Of a DNA stretch of 22,564 nucleotides, positions 6,475 through 14,555 are shown piece by piece. The stretch's first letter is position 1; each line of letters opens with the position of its first letter. The position numbers were made by a program, and so were the translations under genes. This DNA is from Gammaproteobacteria bacterium (GTDB taxonomy: Bacteria; Pseudomonadota; Gammaproteobacteria; Steroidobacterales; Rariloculaceae). The notes under the pieces were generated by a model. That model was not told the DNA's origin and did no database searches. It saw only the letters and a list, made by a program, of their open reading frames with translations. Location of the stretch: NCBI GenBank assembly GCA_017577365.1, contig PKRJ01000058.1, positions 1-22,564 of the forward strand. The letters run 5' to 3'.

Positions 6475-7758
6475 ATGCCTCTCAAGATTCTCGCGATCGG
6501 AGACCTGCACCTCGGCCGGGTGCCGAGCCGCTTGCCCGCGGACCTTCGCGACGACGCGCGTCGCTACGGTCCGTCGGAGGTCCTCGAGAGGATCGTGAGG
6601 TACGCGACGGAGTCGCGCATCGACGCGGTCGTGCTCGCCGGCGACGTCGTCGAGCACGACTACGACTTCTTCGAGGCGTATCGCGACCTGCGCGGCACGG
6701 TCGGCAGGTTGCTCGCGGCCGGCATTCGCGTGCTCGCCGTCGCCGGCAATCACGATACGGTGGTGCTCCCGCGGCTCGCCGATCAGCTCGAAGGATTCGA
6801 GCTCATCGGACGAGGCGGCCGCTGGGAGCAGCGCACGCTGACCGCCGGCGCCGAGCGCGCCACGCTGCACGGCTGGTCGTTCCCGCAGCGCGTCGTCACT
6901 GCGAGCCCGCTCGACGGCGCGCGCCTCGAACGCGGCCCGGGGCCGAATCTCGGCCTCCTGCACTGCGATCTCGATCAGGCAGAGAGTCGCTATGCGCCGG
7001 TCGCCACGGCGGAGCTGTCGAACGCCGGCCTCGACGGCTGGCTGCTCGGCCACGTGCACAAGCCGGGCGAGCTTACGGCCGCTTTCCCGCTCGGCTATCT
7101 CGGCTCCGCGACGGGCCTTCACCCGAACGAGCACGGCCCGCGCGGGCCGTGGCTGATCTCGATCGACGGCGGACGCATCGCGGCCGTCGAGCAGTTACCG
7201 CTCGCGCCGCTGCATTGGGAGCACGTCGACGTCGACGTGACCGGCATCGCCGCGCCCGAGGACGCGCGCGACCTCCTGCTCGCGCGCGTCGCGGAGCTCG
7301 ACAAGCGGCTCGGAGCGCGGGCCGTTCCGCCGGACGCAGTCGGCCTCAGGGCTCGTTTCGTCGGCCGCTCGCGATTCCGGGGCGAGATCGAGCGCATGCT
7401 CGACGAGGAGCGTCTCGACGACGTCGGCACCGGCACGAGCGGGCGACGCTACTTCGTCGAGAGCGCGAGCGTCGCCACCGCGCCCGAGATCGATCTCGCA
7501 TCGCTCGCGCAAACGCCGAGCCCCGCGGGGCTTCTCGCGAAACGCTTGAGACTGCTCGAGCGTGATCCCCGCGACCCCGACCGCGCCGAGCTGATCCGCA
7601 GAGCACGCGCGCGGCTCGACGAGTGCCACGACAAGCCGTGCTGGCAGGCCCTCGCGCTCGATGCGCCGACCGACGACGAGATCGCCGAAATGCTCCGCGA
7701 CGCGGGGCTTCGCGCGCTCGATGCGCTGCTCGCCCAGCAACCGGAGGGCGCGGCGTGA
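6475..7758 (+). CDS. SbcD/YhaO-like metallophosphoesterase (putative DNA repair nuclease subunit)
   Basis: A 427-residue calcineurin-type phosphoesterase. The ATG at 6475 follows AAAGGAGACG; an earlier in-frame ATG at 6451 has no ribosome site. The full set of two-metal residues is present: GDLHLG (Asp10, His12), GDVVEHD (Asp57), GNHD (Asn92, His93), LLHCD (His163) and GHVHKP (His193, His195). After about residue 250 the protein has a mixed alpha/beta and helical C-terminal part, as in the Mre11/SbcD/YhaO group. In this group the phosphoesterase pairs with an SbcC/Rad50-like ATPase to process DNA ends, and the next gene is exactly such an ATPase, overlapping by four bases (GTGA). Translational coupling supports an obligate complex. 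DNA as substrate is inferred from family and partner. Base use matches the neighbours. Confidence 0.88.
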   Translation: MPLKILAIGDLHLGRVPSRLPADLRDDARRYGPSEVLERIVRYATESRIDAVVLAGDVVEHDYDFFEAYRDLRGTVGRLLAAGIRVLAVAGNHDTVVLPRLADQLEGFELIGRGGRWEQRTLTAGAERATLHGWSFPQRVVTASPLDGARLERGPGPNLGLLHCDLDQAESRYAPVATAELSNAGLDGWLLGHVHKPGELTAAFPLGYLGSATGLHPNEHGPRGPWLISIDGGRIAAVEQLPLAPLHWEHVDVDVTGIAAPEDARDLLLARVAELDKRLGARAVPPDAVGLRARFVGRSRFRGEIERMLDEERLDDVGTGTSGRRYFVESASVATAPEIDLASLAQTPSPAGLLAKRLRLLERDPRDPDRAELIRRARARLDECHDKPCWQALALDAPTDDEIAEMLRDAGLRALDALLAQQPEGAA

Positions 7759-10700
7759 AGCTGAAGCGCCTCGCGATCACGCATCTCCCCGGGATCCCCG
7801 GCGGGCTCACGCTCGAGAACTTCGGCGACGAGCTCAACGTCGTGACCGGACCGAACGCGTCCGGCAAGAGCAGCTTGATCCGCGCGCTCCGTCACCTGAT
7901 CGATCCCGCGCGCGAGCCCGGCGGCGCCGTGACGCTCGAGGCCGAGCTCGTCTCGGGCGAGCGGTCGTGGACGGTCACGCGCTCGGGCCGCGAGATCGTC
8001 TGGCGGTCGAACGGGCGCCCCGTCGATCCTCCGCCGCTCCCGGCCAGCGATTTCCTCCAATGCTACTGGCTCTCGATGGACGACCTCCTCGCCGAGAGCC
8101 CGGCCGACCAGGAATTCGCCCGTCGACTGAAGAAGCTCCTCGCCGGCGGTTTCGATCTCGACGCCGTGCGCGCGGCAGCGCCGTTCGCATTACGCCCGCG
8201 TCACGGGCAGCAACAGCAGAAAGAGCTTTCACAGGCACGGCAAAAGCTCGGCGAGATCGGCAGGCAATACGAGCACCTCGACCGCGAGCGTGAGCGCGTG
8301 CCCGAGCTCGAGGCACGCATTCGCAAGGCCGAAGACGCGGCCGCGCGGGCCGAGATGACCCGCCGTGCGCTCGATTGGCTGGCGGCGCGGCGCGAGCGAC
8401 TCGCGGTCGAGCGGCGGCTCGCGGAATTCCCGGCCGAGATGGATCGCCTGAAGGGCAACGAAGGCGAGCGACTCGAAGCCCTGGAAAAAAAGCGGGGCGA
8501 GCTCGAAGCGCGCCGCGCGTCGAAGGCTCGCGAGCTCGAAGCGGCACGCAAGAAGCTCGCGGAGACCGGGCTCGGTGCCGACCCTCCCGGTCAAGCCGAG
8601 CTCAAACGCTTGCGCGGCGAGCTCGAGGAGCTCCGCGACGCGCACACGCGCCTCGAGCAACTTCGGCGCGAGCTGATGGATGCGAAGGCCGCCGAGACGG
8701 CCGCCGCGCAGGCGCTCGCGCCGACCGGTGCCCGCGACGTGCCGCACGACGCCGCCGCGCTCCGCCCGATCACGCCCGAGGCGGTCGAGCGCGCGGTCGA
8801 GCTCGCCGAGAAGCTTCGCGACGCGGAACGCAAAGTCCGCGAGCTCGAGGCGCTCGCGGAGATCACGGCGCCGAGCGCGGACGTCGTCGAGTCGCACGAT
8901 ACGTTCGCGCGCGAGCTTCGCCGTTGGCTGCGGCAGCTCGAGCCGAAGGCGTTCAAGCGGCTCTTCGGCGGCGGTATCGCCGCTCTCGCGCTCGGGCTCG
9001 CCGCGTCGCTCGCGGCGTTGGGCCGGGGCGCGCCCATAGCCGCCGTGCTCGCGGGCGTCGCCGCGCTCGCGGCCGTCGCGATGCTCGCGCAGCTGATCGC
9101 GATGCGCGGCGAGCGTACGTCGGCGGAGCGCCGCGCGTCCGAGCTGCCGCTCCCGCCGCCGGACGCGTGGACGCCGGAAGCGGTTTGGCGACGCCTCCAC
9201 GATGTCGAGAAAGCGCTCGCCGAGCTGCGTTTGCAGAACGAACGAGCGAGCGAGGCGGCCGCACGCGCGAAAACGCTCGACCAGGTCCGCGCCGAGCGCG
9301 ATGCGCTCGCGGCGCAGAAAGAGACTCTTGCGCGCGAGATCGGCTTCGATCCCGCGAAAACCGCCGAGGGCGTGCTCAGGTTCGCGCAGCTCGCGCAAGC
9401 CCACGACGCGGCCCGCACGAAGCATCAGCAGCTCAAGCTCGCGCTCGCCGATCAGCTGCGCCGCGCCGACGATCGCGCGAAGCGCATCGCGGAATACCTC
9501 GTCCGCTACGAAGCGGCGGGAAGCGGAAACGCTCGCGATCCCGCCGACCTTCGCGCGCGCCTCGACGTTCTCGAAAGCCGGCTGCAGGCCTTCGTGGCGG
9601 CGAAGCACGAAATCGACAGCGCCGAGCGCGCGCTGGCGGATATCGATTCCGAGCTCCGCGCGACCTCCGCCGAGCTCGACCAGCTTTACGACGACGCGGG
9701 GCTCTCGCGCGGCGACCGCGAAACCCTGCTCGACCGTTGCGCGCGCTTCGGAGAGTACAGCTCGCTGCGGAAGGAGCTGCTTCGAGCGTCGACGCGCGAG
9801 CAGGAAAGACGCGGCGGCGTCGCGGGACACGACGAGCTCGTCGCGCTCGTCGAAGCGGATGACGAGGCGGGCCTCGAGACGCTGCTCGGCGAGCTCGAGC
9901 TCGCGGCAAGCACGCTGGAATCGGATCGCCAGAGCCTCGCGGATCTGAAGGCGAGCCTGAACCTCGCAGGCAGAGACCGCGCGCTCGAGCGCGCGCATCA
10001 GGCCGTCGACGCGGCGCGCGACTCGCTGCGCGACGCCTATGACAAAGCGATGCTCGCCGAGGCCGGACGCTTCCTGATCGACGACGTCGCCGAGGAGCAT
10101 CGCACGGAGCGCGAGCCAGAGGTCGTCGCCGCGGCGCGCGAGCGTTTCCGCCGCTTCACCCATTCGCGTTACACGCTTCTCGTCGACGACGACGGCTCGC
10201 TCAAGGCGCGCGATCTTCGGCACGGAACCGATCACGACCTCGACACGCTGTCGACGGGCACGCGAATGCAGCTCCTGCTCGCCGCGCGGCTGGCATGGAC
10301 GGCCGTCGCCGAGAAGGACCGCGAGTCGCTGCCGATCATGCTCGACGAGGCGCTGACCACGTCGGATCCGGAACGCTTCGCGAGCATCGCCCGCAGTCTG
10401 CACGAGACCGCCGTGCACGAAGGCCGGCAAATCTTCTATCTCTCCGCGGAGCCCACCGACCTGCTGCGCTTCGAGAAGGCGATCGGGAAGCCTCCGAATC
10501 ACATCGATATCGCCCGGATCGCCGGCGGAGAAGCCCGCTCGCCCGAGCAGTACGCGCTCGCGGAGCGCGAGCCCGTTCCGGTGCCGGACGGCTCGTCGCC
10601 CGAGGAGTACGCCTCGCGCCTGCGCGTGCCGCCGATCGACCCGCGCCGCGGCGTTGGCGACATCCATATCTTCTATGTGCTTCGGGACGATCTCACGCTC

Positions 10701-11237
10701 CTCCATCGGCTCGTCGCGGACTGGCGCGTCTCGCACGTCGGACCGCTCGAAGCGCTGCTGCGAAGCCGCGACGCCTCCGACGTCGTTCGCGATTCCTCGA
10801 CGCGCGAGCGCCTCGCCCGGCGCTGCCGCATCGCGCACGCGTGGGTCGACGCCTACATGAAGGGCCGCGGCAAGCCGGTCGACAGGCATGCGCTCGAAGC
10901 GTCGGGCGCCGTGTCGAATCGCTTCATCGAAGCCGTCACCGAGCTCGCCTCGCGCTTCGACGGCGATGCGAAACGGCTCGTCGACGCGCTCGAGCGGCGC
11001 GAGGTCGCGGGCTTTCAACGCCAGAAGATCGAAGAGCTACGCGAGTGGCTCGAGGAGCGGGGGTATCTCGATACCGCGGAGACGCTGACCGCGGACGAGC
11101 GCGAGCGCGTAACGTTGCAGCGCGCGGCCGGCTTCGCTTCGCCCGAGGAGATTCGCCTCGTGCTCGCGAGCCTCGAAGGCGGGGCGGGGCTCGCGGAGCG
11201 GCCGGCCCCTCCGCTGCCCGCCGAGGCGGAGGCGTGA
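7755..11237 (+). CDS. SbcC/YhaN-like AAA ATPase with mid-protein membrane hairpin
   Basis: A 1160-residue SMC/Rad50-like ATPase. It starts at a GTG overlapping the stop of the phosphoesterase gene, with GGAGGG eight bases upstream. Walker A is GPNASGKSS (32-40). Long charged coiled coils span about 155-400 and 470-790. The signature LSTGTRMQL (832-840) and Walker B LPIMLDE (859-865) complete the nucleotide site; where the switch histidine is expected I read FYLSAEP. The Rad50/SbcC zinc hook is missing: there is no CxxC. Instead residues 404-449 are almost entirely Ala/Leu/Gly/Val in two runs split by GRGAP, which looks like a pair of membrane helices, as described for the YhaN type. After the ATPase head about 240 residues (920-1160) form a largely helical, charged extension that I cannot assign. 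The likely role is a membrane-tethered motor for the upstream nuclease. Confidence 0.88.
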   Translation: MKLKRLAITHLPGIPGGLTLENFGDELNVVTGPNASGKSSLIRALRHLIDPAREPGGAVTLEAELVSGERSWTVTRSGREIVWRSNGRPVDPPPLPASDFLQCYWLSMDDLLAESPADQEFARRLKKLLAGGFDLDAVRAAAPFALRPRHGQQQQKELSQARQKLGEIGRQYEHLDRERERVPELEARIRKAEDAAARAEMTRRALDWLAARRERLAVERRLAEFPAEMDRLKGNEGERLEALEKKRGELEARRASKARELEAARKKLAETGLGADPPGQAELKRLRGELEELRDAHTRLEQLRRELMDAKAAETAAAQALAPTGARDVPHDAAALRPITPEAVERAVELAEKLRDAERKVRELEALAEITAPSADVVESHDTFARELRRWLRQLEPKAFKRLFGGGIAALALGLAASLAALGRGAPIAAVLAGVAALAAVAMLAQLIAMRGERTSAERRASELPLPPPDAWTPEAVWRRLHDVEKALAELRLQNERASEAAARAKTLDQVRAERDALAAQKETLAREIGFDPAKTAEGVLRFAQLAQAHDAARTKHQQLKLALADQLRRADDRAKRIAEYLVRYEAAGSGNARDPADLRARLDVLESRLQAFVAAKHEIDSAERALADIDSELRATSAELDQLYDDAGLSRGDRETLLDRCARFGEYSSLRKELLRASTREQERRGGVAGHDELVALVEADDEAGLETLLGELELAASTLESDRQSLADLKASLNLAGRDRALERAHQAVDAARDSLRDAYDKAMLAEAGRFLIDDVAEEHRTEREPEVVAAARERFRRFTHSRYTLLVDDDGSLKARDLRHGTDHDLDTLSTGTRMQLLLAARLAWTAVAEKDRESLPIMLDEALTTSDPERFASIARSLHETAVHEGRQIFYLSAEPTDLLRFEKAIGKPPNHIDIARIAGGEARSPEQYALAEREPVPVPDGSSPEEYASRLRVPPIDPRRGVGDIHIFYVLRDDLTLLHRLVADWRVSHVGPLEALLRSRDASDVVRDSSTRERLARRCRIAHAWVDAYMKGRGKPVDRHALEASGAVSNRFIEAVTELASRFDGDAKRLVDALERREVAGFQRQKIEELREWLEERGYLDTAETLTADERERVTLQRAAGFASPEEIRLVLASLEGGAGLAERPAPPLPAEAEA

Positions 11238-11251
11238 CGGCGGTCCGGCCC

Positions 11252-11268
11252 TGTCGATAAATTCGACA
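11252..11268. repeat. small inverted repeat after the ATPase gene
   Basis: TGTCGA and TCGACA flank TAAAT, 14 bases past the stop codon. A 6-bp stem with no T-run is too weak to call a terminator; it could be an operator. Confidence 0.22.
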
Positions 11269-11366
11269 CTTCCCCAATTTCTCGAGTCGTGAAGCAAGAC
11301 TTGGGAGCCCGCGTCGCCGCCGACCGCCCGGACGGCGCGGCCGCAAGTCTCCGTCGGTACGAACAA

Positions 11367-11383
11367 TTTGTAGGCTCTACAAA
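11367..11383. promoter_or_regulatory. 17-bp dyad TTTGTAG-GCT-CTACAAA, operator-like
   Basis: Seven-base arms match perfectly around a 3-base centre, in an A/T-rich island (11360-11420) inside otherwise very GC-rich DNA. It lies 100 bases upstream of the small gene at 11483. The geometry is that of a dimeric repressor or activator site. No regulator is identified. A short stem-loop in a leader RNA is the alternative. Confidence 0.4.
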
Positions 11384-11482
11384 GAGCAACGACTCACTTT
11401 GAACATAACGCGCGAATGCCGACGACAGATGGCACGTGGGTTGCACCCTTCCCGATGACGGAATATCAGGGGGCAAAGAACG

Positions 11483-11734
11483 ATGCAAATGCGTCGGCTA
11501 TTCATTGGCGGATACCGCGAGCTCAAGAGACCCGTGAACATCGTCGACGAGTCGCTGATGGCCCGCATCGAGGAGGCGCGGCGCCGTCTTCAGCTCGAAG
11601 GCAAGGAGATCAAGCCGGTCAGGACCGTGCGGCAGATTCAGCGGCCGCAAACGGCATCCGACCGCCGCGTCATCGCGTTGCGGACGAAGCTCGCGACGGT
11701 GACCGATAGCAGAACGGGGACCGTTTCCGCTTGA
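11483..11734 (+). CDS. small hypothetical protein, 83 residues
   Basis: An ATG at 11483 is preceded by AGGGGG about nine bases upstream. The product is basic and charged (MARIEEARRRLQLEGKEI then KPVRTVRQIQRP), with no signal peptide, membrane segment or cysteine. It has a predicted helix around residues 24-41 and a Thr/Ser-rich tail. I do not recognise it. Third-position G/C is high through the centre, as in neighbouring genes, and a hairpin overlaps the stop codon, both of which favour a real transcription unit. A shorter start at Met26 is possible. An overlapping frame at 11416-11709 has poor composition. A/T-rich DNA upstream suggests it has its own promoter and is not part of the ATPase operon. 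Confidence 0.48.
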   Translation: MQMRRLFIGGYRELKRPVNIVDESLMARIEEARRRLQLEGKEIKPVRTVRQIQRPQTASDRRVIALRTKLATVTDSRTGTVSA

Positions 11735-11746
11735 GCGCCGGAAACG
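11722..11746 (+). terminator. hairpin over the stop of the small gene
   Basis: CGTTTCCG (11722-11729) and CGGAAACG (11739-11746) pair perfectly around a 9-base loop that contains the TGA, and TTTACAC follows. The short T-run makes it a modest intrinsic terminator candidate. Confidence 0.4.
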
Positions 11747-11756
11747 TTTACACGTC

Positions 11757-11795
11757 GCCGCGGCCGTTCTCGCCGGCTCGCCGCGCGGCCGCGGC
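11757..11795. terminator. GC-rich hairpin between convergent genes
   Basis: GCCGCGGCCG (11757-11766) and CGGCCGCGGC (11786-11795) form a 10-bp all-GC stem with a 19-base loop, between the small gene (+) and the cNMP-fold gene (-). It has no T-run on either side but could stall transcription from both directions. Confidence 0.33.
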
Positions 11796-11822
11796 TCGCC
11801 CGTGCGCGCTCGGCTCGACGAG

Positions 11823-12296
11823 CTACGCGTAACCGCTCGGTCGCCACGCGTCCATCATCTTGCGACGCGCAAACAAATACCGTTCGGACATGAGTCCCGC
11901 GAATCGCTTGATCAGCTCGTAGCCGAACTTGGGCTCCGACTCGCATCGCGCGCGAATCGAGACGCCGTCGAGCTCGAGCACCTCGGAATCCTCGTCGGCT
12001 CGCGCCTGAAACGCCCACTTGTACGGCGGAATCAGCCACGACCACCCGAGCACGGCGCCGGCATCGAAAGCCTGAAGCTCGAGCGGCGGTCCTTCGATCG
12101 CCGCGACCTCGACCAGAACCTTGCCGCTGATGATCACGTAGAAGCGGTCGGCTCGATCGCCGAAGCGAAACAGAACGGTATCGCGGGGCACCCGGCGGCG
12201 CTTCGCGCGCTCGGCCAGAAACTCGACGTGCTCTCGAGCGAGTCCGGCGAAAAACGGATTGCGGTCGATGATCTCGAAGATCGCAAGGTCGTACAT
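11823..12296 (-). CDS. stand-alone cyclic-nucleotide-binding-fold protein (Crp/Fnr-like, no HTH)
   Basis: A 157-residue protein made of one cNMP-binding beta-roll. Recognisable parts are FFAGLAREHVEFLAERA (15-31), RVPRDTVLFRFGDRADRFYVIISGKV and FDAGAVLGWSWLIPP. The region that should be the phosphate-binding cassette reads GWSWLIPPYKW and lacks the usual arginine, so the ligand may not be cAMP. The last helix (YELIKRFAGLMSERY) resembles the Crp C-helix, and the protein stops about 20 residues later, with no helix-turn-helix. It probably acts through a partner protein. It is 99 bases downstream of the hybrid kinase on the same strand, suggesting a shared pathway. Similar short proteins are widespread in proteobacteria and poorly characterised. 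The ribosome site before the ATG is weak. Confidence 0.85.
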   Translation of the reverse strand: MYDLAIFEIIDRNPFFAGLAREHVEFLAERAKRRRVPRDTVLFRFGDRADRFYVIISGKVLVEVAAIEGPPLELQAFDAGAVLGWSWLIPPYKWAFQARADEDSEVLELDGVSIRARCESEPKFGYELIKRFAGLMSERYLFARRKMMDAWRPSGYA

Positions 12297-12320
12297 GCTC
12301 GGTCGCCTCGGGATTCGACG

Positions 12321-12340
12321 ATTACGTCATTACGCCGTAA
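12321..12340. repeat. ATTACG repeats in the kinase/cNMP-fold gap
   Basis: ATTACG occurs twice (12321-12326 and 12329-12334), and the second copy is half of a dyad TTACG-C-CGTAA (12330-12340). It sits 25 bases upstream of the cNMP-fold start codon and could be an operator; chance is not excluded. Confidence 0.27.
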
Positions 12341-12395
12341 AGCGCCGAGCGGCTGCAATCGGAAGTTTCCGAGCGTCGGCGGTCGCGGTCGATGG

Positions 12396-14432
12396 CTACG
12401 CGGTCGTCGGAGTCGGCGCCGCGGCGAGCAGTTTCTGCAACGCTTCTCGCCCGATGGGTTTGACGAGATAGCGATCGAAGCCCGCCTCCGCCGCGCGCGC
12501 CTTGTCCTTCGCCTGCCCCCAACCGGTGAGTGCGACGAGAAGCGGCTGAGTGCCGCCGCGGGCGCGAATCCGGCGCGCGACCTCGTAACCGTTCATGCCG
12601 GGCATGCCGATATCGAGCAGAACGACGTCTGGAACGAAGCTCGACATCGATTCGAGGGCTTCCGCTCCGCTCGATACGACGCAGGTCTCGTGCCCGAGGA
12701 GCGTCACGAGCCGGCCGAGCACCTCTCCGGCATCGACGTTGTCGTCCACGATCAGGACGCGGCAACGGCCCGCCCCTGTCGGACTCCCGCTCGGCTCGAC
12801 GGGCCCGACCGCATTCACGGCCGCGCCGGACGGCGCTTCTCGTCCCTCGCGCGCGACGGCGGGCACCTTGATCGTGAACGTGCTTCCCCTTCCGAGACCC
12901 TCGCTATGGGCCTCGACGCTGCCGCCGTGCATCTCGATCAGCGATTTCACGAGCGTGAGGCCGAGCCCGAGGCCGCTGCTGTTACGCTCGAAGGAACGGT
13001 CGATCTGCTCGAACATCTCGAAAACGCGCTCGAGCTTCTCGGCCGGAATCCCGATCCCGTCGTCGCTCACGACGATCACGACGTGCCCTTCGCCGAGCTT
13101 CACGCCGAGCCGCACGTGGCCGCCGGCGGGCGTGTACTTCGCGGCGTTGCTCAGCAGGTTCGCGAGCACCTGCGCGAGGCGGACCGGATCGGCGTCGAGC
13201 TCGATCCGCTCCTCCGGGAGCTCGATCACGAGCTCGTGCCCGGCCTCGTCGAAGAGCGCACGCGTCTGCTCGAGCGCGCTCTCGACGATCGTATCGAGCG
13301 CGACCCGGCTCTTGCGCAGCTCGAGTCGGCCCTGCGTGATGCGCGAGACTTCGAGCAGATCGTCGACGAGCCGCGTGAGCTGCTTGACCTGCCTCTCCAT
13401 GACCTCGAGCGTGATCGAGATCGTCCCCGGATCGTGCGTCGACGCCTGCAGCAGATCGATGCCGCTGCGCAGCGGCGCGAGCGGATTTCTGAGCTCGTGC
13501 GCGAGCGTCGCCAGAAACAGATCCTTACGGCGGTCGGCATCGCGCAGCGACTGCTCGGCGCGCTGCCGGGCGATCGCGAGCGCGACGAGATCGCTGACCG
13601 CGCGGAGCAGACCGACCGACTCCTGCGTATGCTCGGCGACCGTTTGCGATCCGAACGCGAGCGTGCCGAACAGCTCGCCGCCGGCAATTAGCGGATGGCA
13701 GACATAGGAACGCAGGCCGAGCGAACGGATCGAAGGCGCGACGAAATCGTCGCCCTCGGCGGAATCGGAAACGATGATCGGCCGCCGCGTCGCGGCGACA
13801 GCGCCGCAAGGCGGTTGGCCGAACGCGACCCGCGCCATCGCCTGACGCTGTCCCTCCGAAAGGCCGCCGCTCGCCGCGAGCCTCAAGCAAGAGCCGTCGC
13901 TGGCGACGGCATAGTGCGCGTACACGTCGAGATCGAACAGCACGGCGAGCTTCGCGAAGAGCTGCTCGAGAAAGCGCATCGGATCGCCGGTCGCGAGCAG
14001 TCCCGCCGCGGCCTCGTAGAGCAGCGCGAGACGCTGCGCGCGCTGCCGAAGCACCTGCGCGGAACGCTTCTGCTCCGTGATGTCGACGGCCGTGCACAGC
14101 ACTCCGACGATGTGGCCGTCCGCGCTGCGCTCTGGATGCACGCCGATGTCGAACCATCGGCGCGCGCCCCGGAACGTCAGCATGAGCTCACGCCGTTGCG
14201 GCCGGCCAGACGCGAGGACTTCCTTCTTGATCGCGGCGAGGCGTGCCGCGTCCTCCGAGCCGAGCAGATCCTCGTCGGTCTTGCCGACGACGTCTTCCTC
14301 GCGAAGCGCGTTGTCCGGATCTCGAATCCACGTGTAGCGGAGCTCGAGATCCTGCATGGACACGAACACCGACGAGACCGGAAGCGCACGCGCTGCGCTG
14401 CGCCCGAGGAATCCGCCGTGCAGGTACTCCAT
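12396..14432 (-). CDS. soluble hybrid histidine kinase, PAS-GAF-HisKA-HATPase-REC
   Basis: A 678-residue cytoplasmic sensor, numbered from the ATG at 14430-14432. The frame extends to a TTG at 14555, but that TTG is in TTGACG, which looks like a -35 element, and those 41 residues are basic and unlike a domain. The order is PAS (about 15-125; LELRYTWIRDPD, closing with VDITEQKRSA), GAF (about 140-292), HisKA with phospho-acceptor His312 in LAHELRNPL, and HATPase_c with N box NLLSNAAKY (N429), G1 box SDDGIGIP and G2 box SSGLGLGL. A C-terminal receiver follows with VLIVDDN, phospho-acceptor Asp607 in LLDIGMPG and Lys658 in LVKP. There are no membrane segments, so the signal is probably internal. 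No separate response regulator is adjacent; phosphate likely moves to its own receiver and then elsewhere. The cNMP-fold gene downstream may act in the same route. Confidence 0.88.
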   Translation of the reverse strand: MEYLHGGFLGRSAARALPVSSVFVSMQDLELRYTWIRDPDNALREEDVVGKTDEDLLGSEDAARLAAIKKEVLASGRPQRRELMLTFRGARRWFDIGVHPERSADGHIVGVLCTAVDITEQKRSAQVLRQRAQRLALLYEAAAGLLATGDPMRFLEQLFAKLAVLFDLDVYAHYAVASDGSCLRLAASGGLSEGQRQAMARVAFGQPPCGAVAATRRPIIVSDSAEGDDFVAPSIRSLGLRSYVCHPLIAGGELFGTLAFGSQTVAEHTQESVGLLRAVSDLVALAIARQRAEQSLRDADRRKDLFLATLAHELRNPLAPLRSGIDLLQASTHDPGTISITLEVMERQVKQLTRLVDDLLEVSRITQGRLELRKSRVALDTIVESALEQTRALFDEAGHELVIELPEERIELDADPVRLAQVLANLLSNAAKYTPAGGHVRLGVKLGEGHVVIVVSDDGIGIPAEKLERVFEMFEQIDRSFERNSSGLGLGLTLVKSLIEMHGGSVEAHSEGLGRGSTFTIKVPAVAREGREAPSGAAVNAVGPVEPSGSPTGAGRCRVLIVDDNVDAGEVLGRLVTLLGHETCVVSSGAEALESMSSFVPDVVLLDIGMPGMNGYEVARRIRARGGTQPLLVALTGWGQAKDKARAAEAGFDRYLVKPIGREALQKLLAAAPTPTTA

Positions 14433-14515
14433 TTGCCGCCGACCCGCCCCCGATGCCGGTGCTTGACGCTTCCGGCCCTCGTCAGCGGCAGCCTTGCCCC
14501 CATGAACGCTCGGCC

Positions 14516-14555
14516 GGAACGGGATAACTCTGTTCCTTTTGTATCGGCGCGTCAA
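14516..14555 (-). promoter_or_regulatory. candidate promoter/operator region of the kinase gene
   Basis: TTGACG (14555-14550) matches a -35 box; a clear -10 is missing, the nearest being GTTATC at a long spacing. A GGAAC/GTTCC dyad (14516-14520 and 14532-14536) overlaps the place where a -10 should lie. This sits about 85 bases before the chosen start. Confidence 0.25.

Noticed and set aside
5127..7565. 812-codon plus-strand frame overlapping the persulfide dioxygenase and phosphoesterase
   Set aside because: It is nearly half Arg and Ala without motifs. The real genes in another frame have all catalytic residues and ribosome sites.
8229..11018. 929-codon open frame on the minus strand opposite the YhaN-like ATPase
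   Set aside because: It is very Arg/Glu/Ala-rich, has no family motif, and lies fully opposite a well-supported gene. GC-rich third positions remove stop codons on the other strand.
11416..11709. 97-codon plus-strand frame overlapping the small hypothetical gene
   Set aside because: It has no ribosome site, mixed composition and poor third-position G/C compared with the 11483 frame, which also ends at a hairpin.
11823..12296. Calling the cNMP-fold protein a Crp/Fnr transcription factor
   Set aside because: The protein ends about 20 residues after the C-helix-like segment and contains no helix-turn-helix.
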